A stretch of 64,000 bases of DNA, taken from Sphingomonas sp. LC-1. GTDB taxonomy: Bacteria > Pseudomonadota > Alphaproteobacteria > Sphingomonadales > Sphingomonadaceae. Of this stretch, positions 9,644 through 17,882 are shown one piece after another. Where the stretch lies: contig NZ_JANZXB010000001.1 in assembly GCF_025371035.1 (NCBI RefSeq), positions 310,001 to 374,000 on the forward strand. Reading direction: 5' to 3'. Under the pieces are notes generated by a model. The model saw only the letters and a program-made list of their open reading frames with translations. It had not been told where the DNA came from and made no database searches. Made by a program: the position numbers and the translations under genes. The stretch's first letter is position 1. Each line of letters begins with the position of its first letter.

Positions 9644-10252
9644 ATGAACATCGCGCTGATCGGAGCCTCGGGCAATGCAGGCTCGCGCATTTTGAAGGAA
9701 TTGTCGGATCGCGGCCATCAGGTGACCGCCATCGCCCGTCATCCCGAGCGGATCGCCGCCCTGCCCGGCGTCACCCCAACCGCGGGCGACACGGCCGACG
9801 CTACTGCGCTGGCCGACGCGCTGCGCGGCCATGATGCGGTGATCAGTTCGGTGCATTTCCTGGCGGTCGATGCGCAAGGCCTGATCGACACCGTCCGCGC
9901 CTCGGGCGTAAAGCGCTATCTGCTCGTCGGTGGCGCAGGCAGCCTGGAAGTCGCGCCCGGACAGCGCCTGATCGACCAGCCCGGCTTCCCGGAGGAATAT
10001 AAGGCGGAAGCAAGCGCAGGTGCGACTTTCCTCGACCTGTTGCGCGGCGCGGACGATCTGGAATGGACCTTCCTCTCCCCCTCCGCGATGTTCGTCCCCG
10101 GTGAGCGGACGGGCGTGTTCCGGCTGGGCACCGACACTTTGTTGTCCAACGAGCAGGGCAGCAGCATCTCGTTCGAGGATTATGCGATCGCTCTGGTCGA
10201 CGAAATCGAGCAGCCGCGTCATATCCGCCAGCGCTTCACGGTCGGTTATTGA
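9644..10252 (+). CDS. NAD(P)-binding SDR/NmrA-like reductase
   Basis: A 202-residue single-domain Rossmann protein. NIALIGASGNAGSRIL at the N terminus is the atypical SDR GASGxxG dinucleotide loop; VTAIARHPERIA carries the Arg expected for NADP preference; YLLVGGAGSLEVAPG follows strand 5. The family covers NAD(P)H-binding reductases and stress sensors, often paired with HxlR regulators. The ATG at 9644 follows AGGAAAGGAACG. A stem-loop lies after the gene. Confidence 0.85.
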   Translation: MNIALIGASGNAGSRILKELSDRGHQVTAIARHPERIAALPGVTPTAGDTADATALADALRGHDAVISSVHFLAVDAQGLIDTVRASGVKRYLLVGGAGSLEVAPGQRLIDQPGFPEEYKAEASAGATFLDLLRGADDLEWTFLSPSAMFVPGERTGVFRLGTDTLLSNEQGSSISFEDYAIALVDEIEQPRHIRQRFTVGY

Positions 10253-10263
10253 AGCCTCGACAT

Positions 10264-10291
10264 GGTCGGGATCGAACATCCGGTCCCGACC
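10264..10291 (+). terminator. Hairpin after the reductase gene
   Basis: Perfect 8-bp stem GGTCGGGA/TCCCGACC with a 12-nt loop, 11 nt after the stop codon and followed by GCAAGAAAAA. No T-run, so termination strength is uncertain. Confidence 0.45.
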
Positions 10292-10394
10292 GCAAGAAAA
10301 ATGTCAAAAACCCTCTTGGCAGGTCGGACATGCTCGGCTAACAGCGCGCCACCAGACGGGGACATCGCTCCCCGCCATGCCGCAGACCGGCATT

Positions 10395-10470
<76 letters not shown>

Positions 10471-10481
10471 CCTGTCCGAAT

Positions 10482-10557
10482 GGACGCATAGCTCAGTTGG
10501 TAGAGCAGCTGACTCTTAATCAGCATGTCCTTGGTTCGAGCCCAAGTGCGTCCACCA
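10482..10557 (+). tRNA. tRNA-Lys(CTT), third copy, 3' part supplied by the prophage att site
   Basis: The cloverleaf is intact (same acceptor, D, anticodon and T arms; anticodon CTT; CCA encoded), but the variable loop is ATGTC instead of GGGTC. The displaced bacterial 3' part, with GGG, is found at attR. The change keeps G46 and C48, which make tertiary contacts, so the tRNA should remain functional. Confidence 0.95.
10509..10557 (+). other. attL (tRNA-Lys 3' part)
   Basis: Shares CTGACTCTTAATCAGC (10509-10524) and the last 30 nt through CCA with attR. The variable-loop difference (ATG here, GGG at attR) indicates that strand exchange took place in the 16-bp anticodon stem-loop block, upstream of that difference. 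Confidence 0.88.
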
Positions 10558-10566
10558 TCCCCTTTT

Positions 10567-10636
10567 CGTTTGCACTTTTCCGCCCCGGTTGCACCGATGC
10601 GTCACGAGGGGAAGGCAGACAGGTTGCAAACGGTTT
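10567..10636. repeat. Integrase arm-type site candidates next to attL
   Basis: CGTTTGCAC at 10567-10575 (reverse orientation) and TGCAAACGGTTT at 10625-10636 match the repeats beside attR. Short repeats shared only by the two element ends are expected for the N-terminal arm-binding domain of a tyrosine integrase. Confidence 0.5.
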
Positions 10637-10694
10637 TGAGCATCGCCTACCGTATCGCGGCGCGCTATGTATCCGCGCCGCGAGGGAGATGGCG

Positions 10695-11849
10695 ATGTGG
10701 CGTTTTGATCAGGGTCGAATCGAGTATTTCCAGTTCGACGAAATCCGGAAAATCGCCAAGTTCGCTGTCACACACGACCTACAATCCACCGATCATGAGC
10801 CGTTGATCGAAGCGACCGGTCTGCCGTTCAGACCGGTCAGCGACGCGTACCTGCCTTGGCGCAACTACAGCCGGGTATTTAGGACAGCGATGCTCGTGGC
10901 CAGCATTCAGGGTATAGCCAAACCGACGAAGGTCGCTCACCTGCTGGCGACCGACGGTTCAGTCACCTCGGATGACTATTTCCATTTCTTAGCGCAGGCG
11001 TTCACTGATCCGCACCCGTCGTTCCAGGAATGGCATCCGACAGCGAACCCGCGCTTTCCCCTGCTCTTCTCGATCAAATTTCTGCTCGCTCGGGCCGCAA
11101 TCGGCGCACCGGTGGTAACCTATCCGGAGATTGTCGGGGCATACTCCAAAAGCGGATTTACGGGCGATGAGGATCAGACCGCGTTCCTTACGCTGGCCGG
11201 CAAGTCATGGTCCCATTCGGCCGATCATCGTCAAGCGCGCGAGAGCATTCAGATTATCAGCCAGATTTCGTATCTGAGCGCCACCTCGACTGATGTGACC
11301 GTATCCCTTGACGCCGAGGATGCGCGTGACGTGTTCGAGGGCCTGTCATCGGTGCGTGGGAAGCAGGAGGCTAGCAGCGAACTCGAGATTATGCGTCTGG
11401 CCAACCTGTATGAGGGGGCGGTCGCCGATCTTGACTTCAATTTCTCCAAAACGGTGCTGGATGAAATCGTCGAGGCAGGTTTCGCTGAGGGAACCCGCGT
11501 AGAACGGACACATATCGTACTTGAGCGAAACACCGCAGTCCGAGGCGCCTTCTTCGCGGCACAGCCCACGACCGCTTGTGACTTCTGCGAACGGGACACC
11601 GCGGCCGAGTACCCGTGGGCCGATCGGGTGCTTGACATTCATCACGTGTTGCCTCTCTGTTCCGGTACGAGATCGAGCGGCAAAGGTACGTCGCTCGGTG
11701 ATCTCGTCGCAGTCTGTCCGACGTGCCACCGTGCGGTGCATCGCTACTACGCCAAGTGGCTGAAGGCGGCCGGGCGGAAGGATTTCGAAGACGCGAACGA
11801 AGCAAGGGCGGTCTACGATGCCGCCAAGAATGACAGGAAAGTAGCATGA
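10695..11849 (+). CDS. HNH endonuclease, probable type II restriction enzyme
   Basis: A 384-residue protein with a C-terminal HNH nuclease: zinc-binding CDFC (about residue 296), then [10 protein letters not shown] with the catalytic His pair, and [13 protein letters not shown] with the second Cys pair and metal-binding His. The N-terminal ~280 residues are unlike any family I recognise and probably read the DNA target. Its stop overlaps the start of the m5C methyltransferase (ATGA), the usual arrangement of a restriction-modification pair. The ATG at 10695 is 6 nt after GAGGGAG; an ATG 6 nt upstream is also possible. The pair sits just inside attL, a common place for phage cargo. Confidence 0.8.
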   Translation: MWRFDQGRIEYFQFDEIRKIAKFAVTHDLQSTDHEPLIEATGLPFRPVSDAYLPWRNYSRVFRTAMLVASIQGIAKPTKVAHLLATDGSVTSDDYFHFLAQAFTDPHPSFQEWHPTANPRFPLLFSIKFLLARAAIGAPVVTYPEIVGAYSKSGFTGDEDQTAFLTLAGKSWSHSADHRQARESIQIISQISYLSATSTDVTVSLDAEDARDVFEGLSSVRGKQEASSELEIMRLANLYEGAVADLDFNFSKTVLDEIVEAGFAEGTRVERTHIVLERNTAVRGAFFAAQPTTACDFCERDTAAEYPWADRVLDIHHVLPLCSGTRSSGKGTSLGDLVAVCPTCHRAVHRYYAKWLKAAGRKDFEDANEARAVYDAAKNDRKVA

Positions 11850-13102
11850 CGCCTCAATCGGCACCGCCGATCTCGCCGGACAACACCTACTCGGTCCAGA
11901 AGAAGCTGGTGACGAAAGCCATGTCCAACGGTGACGATCTCGCTGCGGCGTTGGCCAAGGCAGGCAAGCAGTACGACGACCTCGTCTACGAACGTTCGCA
12001 CGAAAAGCAGTGGACGGGACCTGCCCCGCTTACCCTAAAGGATTTCAGTGCCAAAGTCACGGGCGTTCCGATCGTCAGCTTTTTTACCGGCTGCGGCGGA
12101 ATGGATCTCGGTTTCGAACAGCTTGGATTCGAACACGTTGCTGCGTTCGAATACAATGAGATCTTCTGTAAGACGTTACGCAAGAACCGACCAAACTGGA
12201 AGGTGTTCGGCCCCCCGTACGGTAATGGCGACGTCTCCAAGTATGATGAAGTCGAAGCGGCCTTAGCACCGCTAATTCAGGCACCATTCGATGGTGTCTT
12301 TGTCGGCGGCCCTCCTTGCCAGCCCTTCAGCATCGCGGCCAATCAGCGCTTTTCGCGCTCGGGGGAGAATTTCAAGCGCGTCGGCTTTGCGCATGAGAAG
12401 AATGGCAATCTGCTGTTCGACTATGTGAAGTTGATCATTCGCTTCCAACCCAAGGTCTTCGTCGTTGAGAACGTCCCCGGGCTCCGCGACCTGGACGGGG
12501 GCGAGCAGCTATCGGCAGCGATCGAACTGCTCACCGACAATGGCTATGTCGTCAACGAGCCGACTGTTTACGACGCCGCCGATCATGGCGTCCCCCAGTT
12601 TCGCGAACGCCTTTTCGTCGTTGGATCCCGGACCAATGGACAATTTGTTGTGCCTGCAAAGCGTGCGCATGTCGGTGCCGCCAGCGTCCTAAAAGACATT
12701 CCTAACGGTCTGCCGAACCACGAAACGAGGACCCACAAGGCAGGATCCATCGAACGATACATGCGACTTCGATACGGTCAGCGAGATCAGCTTGGCCGGG
12801 TTGATCGACTAGACCCAACGCTTCCCTCGAAAACAGTCATCGCGGGTGGCACAAATGGAGGAGGTAGGTCGCATCTTCATCCAGAAATTCCGCGTACTCT
12901 AAGCGTTAGAGAGTGCGCGCGCTTGCAAACCTTCCCCGATAATTACATTTTCTTGGGACCGACCGCGCGGCAATTTACTCAGGTGGGCAACGCCGTTCCG
13001 CCGGTGCTAGCTGCAACGTTGGCGACGAGCATTGCTGAAGCGTACTTTACGCTGGATACGCCCGTTGAAGCGGAAGGAACTACGGCTATAGCTGCAGAGT
13101 GA
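11846..13102 (+). CDS. DNA (cytosine-5) methyltransferase
   Basis: A 418-residue C5-cytosine methyltransferase with the ordered motifs: [15 protein letters not shown] (SAM binding), [11 protein letters not shown] (catalytic Cys), VI VVENVPG (Glu), [14 protein letters not shown] and X QVGNAVPP. The target-recognition region is short, between about residues 280 and 350. An extra N-terminal stretch of about 65 residues before motif I is unusual. It is coupled to the HNH nuclease gene and most likely protects the element and host DNA from it. The recognition sequence cannot be read from the protein. Confidence 0.93.
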   Translation: MTPQSAPPISPDNTYSVQKKLVTKAMSNGDDLAAALAKAGKQYDDLVYERSHEKQWTGPAPLTLKDFSAKVTGVPIVSFFTGCGGMDLGFEQLGFEHVAAFEYNEIFCKTLRKNRPNWKVFGPPYGNGDVSKYDEVEAALAPLIQAPFDGVFVGGPPCQPFSIAANQRFSRSGENFKRVGFAHEKNGNLLFDYVKLIIRFQPKVFVVENVPGLRDLDGGEQLSAAIELLTDNGYVVNEPTVYDAADHGVPQFRERLFVVGSRTNGQFVVPAKRAHVGAASVLKDIPNGLPNHETRTHKAGSIERYMRLRYGQRDQLGRVDRLDPTLPSKTVIAGGTNGGGRSHLHPEIPRTLSVRECARLQTFPDNYIFLGPTARQFTQVGNAVPPVLAATLATSIAEAYFTLDTPVEAEGTTAIAAE

Positions 13103-13111
13103 AGAGCGCGT

Positions 13112-13136
13112 GGGAGCGTATATTCTACACGCTCCC
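13112..13136 (+). terminator. Hairpin after the restriction-modification pair
   Basis: Perfect 8-bp stem GGGAGCGT/ACGCTCCC with a 9-nt loop, 9 nt after the methyltransferase stop. No T-run follows. Probably insulates the cargo pair from the phage gene downstream. Confidence 0.45.
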
Positions 13137-13207
13137 CGTTGTCTCGCAACGAGTGCCAACTGGACGAAGTGATGTCGCCACCTTCGGTTAGCAACTGGAG
13201 GAATGAA

Positions 13208-13789
13208 ATGGGTGATATCGACCACACGGTGAGATGGCGCGTACCGCTCGGCCATGCGGATGGCGCCGGATACGAGATGTCCGGCTGGAGCTGGCGATGG
13301 CCGATGGACGGCAGGGTCTGGGGCTTCGACAATCTCTCGACCCAGGACTACTTCCGCGTCCGCCAGGCGGGCAAGCGGACATGGCTGTTCGTCGCGCCGG
13401 ACGGCACCGAGTACGACACGATGCGCGACCTGTTCGCCCAGTTCCGGTTGCGCCTCTGCGACTGCGAGCGGCGGACCGATCAGGTCGAGCAGATGCGTCT
13501 CGTGCTGGGTCTGATGAACAACGAGATCCACCGCAACGACACAGACGCGTTCGTGGATCTCGGCTTCGGCGGCGTCTGGTCGTACATGGAATCGTACGTG
13601 CACTGGATGGAACAGGAACGCATCCTGAAGTGCCATCACGGCCCGGTCCGCGATGCCACGCTTTCGATCGAGGGCCGCGCGATCCGGCGCATGCTGGACA
13701 TGACCGCACCGGGCAGCAACATCGATACGTCGCCCCAGGCGATCATCGCCCGCTACGATAGCCTGTACCCGGGCCAGCGCGCCAAGTGA
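13208..13789 (+). CDS. Hypothetical phage protein
   Basis: A 193-residue soluble protein that I do not recognise. It is Trp- and Arg-rich near the N terminus (WSWRWP), with a long mixed-charge helical region (residues 80-150) and no signal or membrane segment. GGAGGA 5 nt before ATG 13208 supports translation. It is the first of three plus-strand genes running to 15148 that include a MucR-type regulator, so it may belong to an early or regulatory block. Confidence 0.65.
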   Translation: MGDIDHTVRWRVPLGHADGAGYEMSGWSWRWPMDGRVWGFDNLSTQDYFRVRQAGKRTWLFVAPDGTEYDTMRDLFAQFRLRLCDCERRTDQVEQMRLVLGLMNNEIHRNDTDAFVDLGFGGVWSYMESYVHWMEQERILKCHHGPVRDATLSIEGRAIRRMLDMTAPGSNIDTSPQAIIARYDSLYPGQRAK

Positions 13790-13859
13790 CCGCCACGCGC
13801 CCCGGCTCGACAGCCGGGGCGGGACCACGCTACGACCACGCAGAACACGAGGGGGACCG

Positions 13860-14486
13860 ATGCGCATAGACGACAGCCTGAAGATCGCGACGGCACTGCT
13901 CGCCGGCCACATGGAAACGACAGCCGTACCGACCGCCGAGGTCATGCGTCTGCTGCACAAGTGGCATCGGTCCATCATGCGGATGCAGTCCGGCACCTAT
14001 ACGGCCTGGGTCGACGAGCTGCCTGCAATGGACCTGCTCGATCAGGCCGCATCGGACGCCGCCGCGGCCGAAGCGCCGGCCGCTCCGGCCTATGTCGAGC
14101 CGAAGATCTATCCGCCACCCCTGCACCCGCTGGCCGCGCCGGAGGTCTCCGTCGAGGACAAGGTGGCCGGGACCGTGCACACCGACGCCATCGAGTGCCT
14201 GGAATGCGGGAAGCCGGTCAAGCTGATGAAGTCGCACCTGCTGACGTCGCACAACAAGATGACCTGGGGCGAGTATCTCGATCGCCACGGCTTGGCCGAG
14301 GACTATCCGGCGACGACGCAGGCGCACCGCGACCGCCAACGGGCCGACCAGCAACGCATCAAGGGCGTGACGCCTGGCGACGGCGACCAAAAAAAATACG
14401 AACCGGTGAGCGCCGACTTCGGCCGGCGTCGAGCTGAAGTCACCGACGACCGGGACGGCGACGGTGAACTGGGCAAGACGGGATAG
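13860..14486 (+). CDS. MucR/Ros-family zinc-finger transcriptional regulator
   Basis: A 208-residue protein with the Ros/MucR core: IECLECGKPVKLMKSHLLTS then HNKMTWGEYLDRHGLAEDYP, a C2H2-like finger (Cys-x2-Cys ... His) followed by the family helix. These proteins bind AT-rich sites and silence or activate genes in alphaproteobacteria; phage copies are known. The N terminus (AMETTAV-like, PTAEVMRLL) is also family-like. The C-terminal 50 residues are an unusual charged extension, encoded partly by an A8 run (14389-14398) that stands out in this GC-rich DNA. A strong ribosome site GAGGGGGA precedes ATG 13860. Candidate regulator of the element's own promoters. Confidence 0.85.
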   Translation: MRIDDSLKIATALLAGHMETTAVPTAEVMRLLHKWHRSIMRMQSGTYTAWVDELPAMDLLDQAASDAAAAEAPAAPAYVEPKIYPPPLHPLAAPEVSVEDKVAGTVHTDAIECLECGKPVKLMKSHLLTSHNKMTWGEYLDRHGLAEDYPATTQAHRDRQRADQQRIKGVTPGDGDQKKYEPVSADFGRRRAEVTDDRDGDGELGKTG

Positions 14487-14521
14487 GTGGGACGGCTCCG
14501 GCAAACGGCTGGAGCGATGAA

Positions 14522-15148
14522 ATGAAGATCAGCATATTGGACGCCATGGTGCTGGTCAGCCGCGCGGTCGGCGCGGAACTGGCGGAGGCCGGGCTGGGTG
14601 GCCTGCTCGTCGATCACGGCGAGATCCGGATATCGCGCGCGGTCGACGGATGGCCGGTGCGGACGGTCTGGGCCGAGATGAGCGTGCAGGCCCTCGGCGT
14701 CGTCCAGGCCATGCGGGTGCAGATCGACGTCGAGTACGGCAGGATGATCGGTGATCACAACGCCGCGATCCGCGCGTTCGTGCAGGGTGCTCTGGACTTC
14801 GCCACCAAGCACGAGATCCTCGCCGCCGAGCATCGTCGTCTCCGAGACAAGGCAGAGACCGTCGCCAACGAGTGCTGGCTCGAGGAGCTGGACGTGTCCG
14901 TGATGTCGGTCCGCCGTCAGTCCCGAGATCTACTCGACCAGTTCGACCCGGCCGACACGGATCACTGGATCGTCGAGATGCTGATGCTCGCCCGGTACGA
15001 CGACGAGATCGTGCAGGAGCCCGTCGCGATCACAGTCCGATCGGACGACATTGCCGACTTCGGCAACACTCTACGGAATTCATGGATCCCTGAACAGCGC
15101 GCGCTCGCCCTCCAGCGCGCGCTGTACCGGGGAGGTGCCGCCGCCTGA
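14522..15148 (+). CDS. Hypothetical phage protein
   Basis: A 208-residue protein of unknown family, mostly helical and acidic, with no membrane segment. GGAGCGATGAA precedes ATG 14522. It follows the MucR-type gene by 35 nt, so it is probably co-transcribed, and it ends inside a long hairpin shared with the convergent relaxase gene. Confidence 0.65.
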   Translation: MKISILDAMVLVSRAVGAELAEAGLGGLLVDHGEIRISRAVDGWPVRTVWAEMSVQALGVVQAMRVQIDVEYGRMIGDHNAAIRAFVQGALDFATKHEILAAEHRRLRDKAETVANECWLEELDVSVMSVRRQSRDLLDQFDPADTDHWIVEMLMLARYDDEIVQEPVAITVRSDDIADFGNTLRNSWIPEQRALALQRALYRGGAAA

Positions 15149-15171
15149 CCTCCCCTCCGGGCGGCGGCACC
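15134..15171. terminator. Strong bidirectional hairpin between convergent genes
   Basis: Perfect 12-bp stem GGTGCCGCCGCC/GGCGGCGGCACC with a 14-nt loop. It spans the stop of the upstream plus-strand gene and lies 4 nt before the end of the convergent relaxase gene. No T-run on either side. Confidence 0.6.
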
Positions 15172-15175
15172 ACGA

Positions 15176-16420
15176 TCAGACCGGCCGGCTGGCGCTGATC
15201 GGCGTGCGAGACACGAGGCGCGCGTTCGGATCGACGCGCGCCGCCTCGTGCAGCGCGAGGCCGAAGTCGGTGGCCACCGCGTATATGCGCGGACGGAGGT
15301 CGGCCGGCAGCCAGGCGGTGTCGATGTGCGCCAGCGCCAGCCGAGCCGCATCCGCGAGATCCGCGATGACGGTCGCGCGTTCGTCCAGCTTGGCCCGGTC
15401 CTCCTCGACGCGTGCTTCGCGCTTGGCGATGGCGCGCTCCTGAAGCTCGAGGCCGTTCAACTCCTTCGCCCGCTGACGCGCCCGCAGCAGCCACTCCCTC
15501 GCCTTCTCGGCGCGTTCGTCCAACTTCGCGCGATCGGCGTCGATCGCGGCACGCAGCGCCGCCAGAGCGGTACGCTCGGCCGCGACCGCCTTGGCATGGG
15601 CCGACCGCTCGGCGTCGAGCGCAGTCCGCTTCTCGGCGAGTGCGGCGGCATCGTCGCGCTGACGGGTCGCCTCCACGGCCACCGCGCTGCGCTCGCGCAC
15701 CAGCTCGTCGCGCTCGACGCCGGCGGCGGCGATAGCCGCGTCGAGATCGGCGGCGTGCTCCTTGTTGGTCTTGTGCACTGCGCCGCTGCGATGACGACCG
15801 CGCCGCAGACCGAGATGCTCGACCATCTTCGCCCACTGATCCTGATGGATCGACAGCTGCGCCTTGCCACCCATGTCGCGGTCGGCGGACAGCATCCATT
15901 CCGGTTCACGGCTCTCCGGACGCTTCACGCGCCAACGCCGCTTGCCCTCGTCGTCCCGGTAGTATTCGCGCTCGCCGGTCCGACCGTCGACGCGCAGGTG
16001 GACGGGCATGACGACGGCGTGACCATGGAAGACGCGTTCGTCCAGATGCATGACCAGTGACGTGATCTGACCCTCGTGCGGATACCGCTCCTCGAGATAC
16101 TCGCGCGCAAGGTTGGCCATCTGGTACGCCACGCTGACCCGGCTGGACGGGGAGAGGCGATCGAAGAACTGCGGGCTTGCCGTGAAGATGAATTCCAGCC
16201 CGAGAACCGCATCGGCGGTCATCTTCGGCTTGAACCGCTCGTGTGCCGCCTGCAGATCGGCACGGGCGTCGCCGGTGCCGATGAGGTGACGTGGCGGCAT
16301 CGCGCTCGGGTCCGCGTTGGGCGTGTCCATGTCGCGACTGTTGTGCTGGCCGACCCAGTACGCGTGCGACCATGACGTGATGCGGTGCGTCCGCATGATG
16401 GTGTAGGGCTGATCGGTCAT
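15176..16420 (-). CDS. MobV-family (Mob/Pre) relaxase
   Basis: A 414-residue protein of the plasmid mobilisation/recombination family. The metal-binding motif III is seen as HLDERVFHGHAVVMPV (about residues 120-135), matching H-x-DE-...-H-x-H of MobV relaxases. The N terminus has the family start (MRTHRITSWSHAYWVGQHNSR), and a long coiled coil (residues about 240-370) is typical of MobV C-terminal parts. MobV enzymes nick oriT in single-stranded fashion for conjugative mobilisation or rolling-circle processing. ATG 16420 lacks a ribosome site and sits 6 nt after a GACAAT box, as other leaderless-looking genes here. A hairpin like an oriT lies directly upstream. A relaxase in a phage genome is unusual. 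Confidence 0.85.
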   Translation of the reverse strand: MTDQPYTIMRTHRITSWSHAYWVGQHNSRDMDTPNADPSAMPPRHLIGTGDARADLQAAHERFKPKMTADAVLGLEFIFTASPQFFDRLSPSSRVSVAYQMANLAREYLEERYPHEGQITSLVMHLDERVFHGHAVVMPVHLRVDGRTGEREYYRDDEGKRRWRVKRPESREPEWMLSADRDMGGKAQLSIHQDQWAKMVEHLGLRRGRHRSGAVHKTNKEHAADLDAAIAAAGVERDELVRERSAVAVEATRQRDDAAALAEKRTALDAERSAHAKAVAAERTALAALRAAIDADRAKLDERAEKAREWLLRARQRAKELNGLELQERAIAKREARVEEDRAKLDERATVIADLADAARLALAHIDTAWLPADLRPRIYAVATDFGLALHEAARVDPNARLVSRTPISASRPV

Positions 16421-16431
16421 GGCATGATTGT

Positions 16432-16496
16432 CCCATGCCGAAGGGTGGATGTGAATCACCCCCTCGGCATGGGCAGAGTAATATCCCTCACTTACT
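16432..16496 (-). other. Candidate oriT-like inverted repeats upstream of mobV
   Basis: CCCATGCCGA (16432-16441) and TCGGCATGGG (16464-16473) are perfect 10-bp arms, extended inside by GGGTG/CACCC. A second small repeat AGTAA/TTACT (16477-16481, 16492-16496) flanks GTGAGGGATA on the minus strand. Nested repeats just before the gene are the layout of MobV oriTs, where the nick lies in or next to a hairpin. A classical TAGTGTG/TTA nick site is not present. The same repeat also overlaps the mobV -10-like box, so an operator is an alternative. Confidence 0.45.
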
Positions 16497-16503
16497 AGAG
16501 ATG

Positions 16504-16965
16504 TTACCCGCCGGCGGTCGCATCCCGCAGCAGGATCCGCACACCGCCCGGCCGTGGCGACCATCGCTTCGTGCCCTGCACCGAAACGATCTGAGCGTCA
16601 TCGGCGATCACGCCGCCATAGTTCCGTGCCTTCGTCCCCAGTCCGGCGACCGCCTTCGCGAAGTCCCGCCCGCCCGGTTCCATCAGCGCATCGGCGACGG
16701 CCTTGATCAGATTGTCGAGATCCGGACGGCCGATCGCGGGCATGCCCTCTCGCTTCGCCTGCGCCGTCGGCATCGCCAGTTCGACGACCAACTCCAGCGG
16801 TGCGTCCGCCGGCGGCGGCGTCCAACCGGCGTCGACGATCGCGGCGACGATTGTCGCCTTCCATGCGGCCGATGCGGCGCTGTCGGTCAGGACCGCGCGA
16901 CCGACGACGCGGGGGCGCGGCTGAGCACGGGGATGACCGATGGCGATGGCGTCGAGATAGACCAC
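16504..16965 (-). CDS. rusA: RusA-family Holliday junction resolvase
   Basis: A 153-residue endonuclease. The family Asp residues are in RPDLDNLIKAVADAL and GVIADDAQIV, followed by the basic GTKRW; the N terminus has the P-R-A-Q-P-R-P-R basic loop. RusA dimers cut four-way junctions and serve recombination or packaging in phages. Two GTG starts are possible (16971 and 16965). A copy of the element's two-part promoter motif ends 1 nt before the first and 7 nt before the second, so 16965 is preferred as a leaderless start. Confidence 0.85.
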   Translation of the reverse strand: MVYLDAIAIGHPRAQPRPRVVGRAVLTDSAASAAWKATIVAAIVDAGWTPPPADAPLELVVELAMPTAQAKREGMPAIGRPDLDNLIKAVADALMEPGGRDFAKAVAGLGTKARNYGGVIADDAQIVSVQGTKRWSPRPGGVRILLRDATAGG

Positions 16966-16971
16966 GGCCAC

Positions 16972-16999
16972 GATTGTCGCGGTCGTTCACCTTCCCAGG
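16972..16999 (-). promoter_or_regulatory. Two-part promoter-like motif, copy 1 (rusA)
   Basis: Minus strand: CCTGGGAAGG, 12 nt, ACAATC. The -10-like GACAAT ends 7 nt before GTG 16965. Confidence 0.6.
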
Positions 17000-17135
17000 C
17001 GGCGGGCAAAGAGAAGGGCCGGCGGATCGCTCCACCGGCCCCTTCTCCGACCACGCTTGGCCCCGGTGCCTATGCACAGACCTGCCCTATAGAAGGCAGT
17101 TCTCTCCCACGCCCGCAGAACGTAACCTGTTCATT

Positions 17136-17402
17136 CTATACCGCCGGAAACGGGTGTCTCTGGGTGAGGTCGTAATCACGACAGAACCTTTCAAGCTGAC
17201 CCTGCGTGAAGGTCGGACCGATGCCCAGGTCGGTGTGGTAAGCGCACGCGGCGTTAACATCGATCTCGAAAGGTGCGGTCATCGACAGGGCGATGTTCAT
17301 CAGCTCGATCATCCCCTCTGGCTCGACGCCTACTAGCTGTGCCGCGTGCCTCCAGTTAATCGTTGGCGACGCGGCAGAGTCCATCAGTTTATAGTTGGGC
17401 AT
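17136..17402 (-). CDS. Hypothetical protein
   Basis: An 88-residue soluble protein with no family I recognise. GGAGG 6 nt before ATG 17402 supports translation. It lies between rusA and two further small minus-strand genes, so it is probably part of an early region that includes recombination genes. Confidence 0.6.
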   Translation of the reverse strand: MPNYKLMDSAASPTINWRHAAQLVGVEPEGMIELMNIALSMTAPFEIDVNAACAYHTDLGIGPTFTQGQLERFCRDYDLTQRHPFPAV

Positions 17403-17429
17403 GTTGGCCTCCGTCGTGGCGCGTATGAA

Positions 17430-17828
17430 TCAGTACGCGATGTCGGCGAGGAAGGCCTCGTCGGCTTCGATCTCGAGCAGCGTCGGACGCTTGTCGTAGC
17501 CGGGGGTGGCGCGCTCGGCGGTGACAACGGCCCAGAGGCGATCGGCCTCGGCGGCGGCGGGCGACGGCGTCGTGCTGCCGGTCAGGTGATCGCGGAAGTG
17601 CGCGTCCAGCCAAGAGTGAGCGGTGGAGAGCAGCGTCTCGAGCGCGTCGCGCTCCCGCTCGGTGCGCGCGCCGTCCAGGTCGTCGACCAGGTCGCCGCAG
17701 ACGTCGCCGGCGGCATCGCCGACCATGGTCGCGATCTCGTGCTCGAGGATTTCGGACGCGAGCAGGGCATCGGCCTCGGAATCGAGGGCGGCGTACTGCG
17801 CGGCGTCGTGGTGATGTGCGGTGTTCAT
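17430..17828 (-). CDS. Hypothetical acidic protein
   Basis: A 132-residue, strongly acidic, Ala-rich helical protein starting MNTAHHHDAAQY. No known motif. GGGGAACACC precedes the ATG. Its low pI and helical make-up are common in small early phage proteins; DNA mimicry is possible but there is no direct evidence. Confidence 0.6.
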   Translation of the reverse strand: MNTAHHHDAAQYAALDSEADALLASEILEHEIATMVGDAAGDVCGDLVDDLDGARTERERDALETLLSTAHSWLDAHFRDHLTGSTTPSPAAAEADRLWAVVTAERATPGYDKRPTLLEIEADEAFLADIAY

Positions 17829-17882
17829 GGTGTTCCCCGTCGTGATGGTGGTCGGTAGGTTGTTTCGGTTTTCCGGGACCGG

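Noticed and set aside
14389-14398. A8 run in the MucR-type gene as a programmed frameshift
   Set aside because: The alternative frame ends quickly and no functional product is suggested. It remains a possible sequencing or mutation hot spot.
16432-16473. Hairpin upstream of mobV as an intrinsic terminator for rusA
   Set aside because: No T-run follows it on the minus strand and it overlaps the mobV promoter-like box; oriT or operator fits better.
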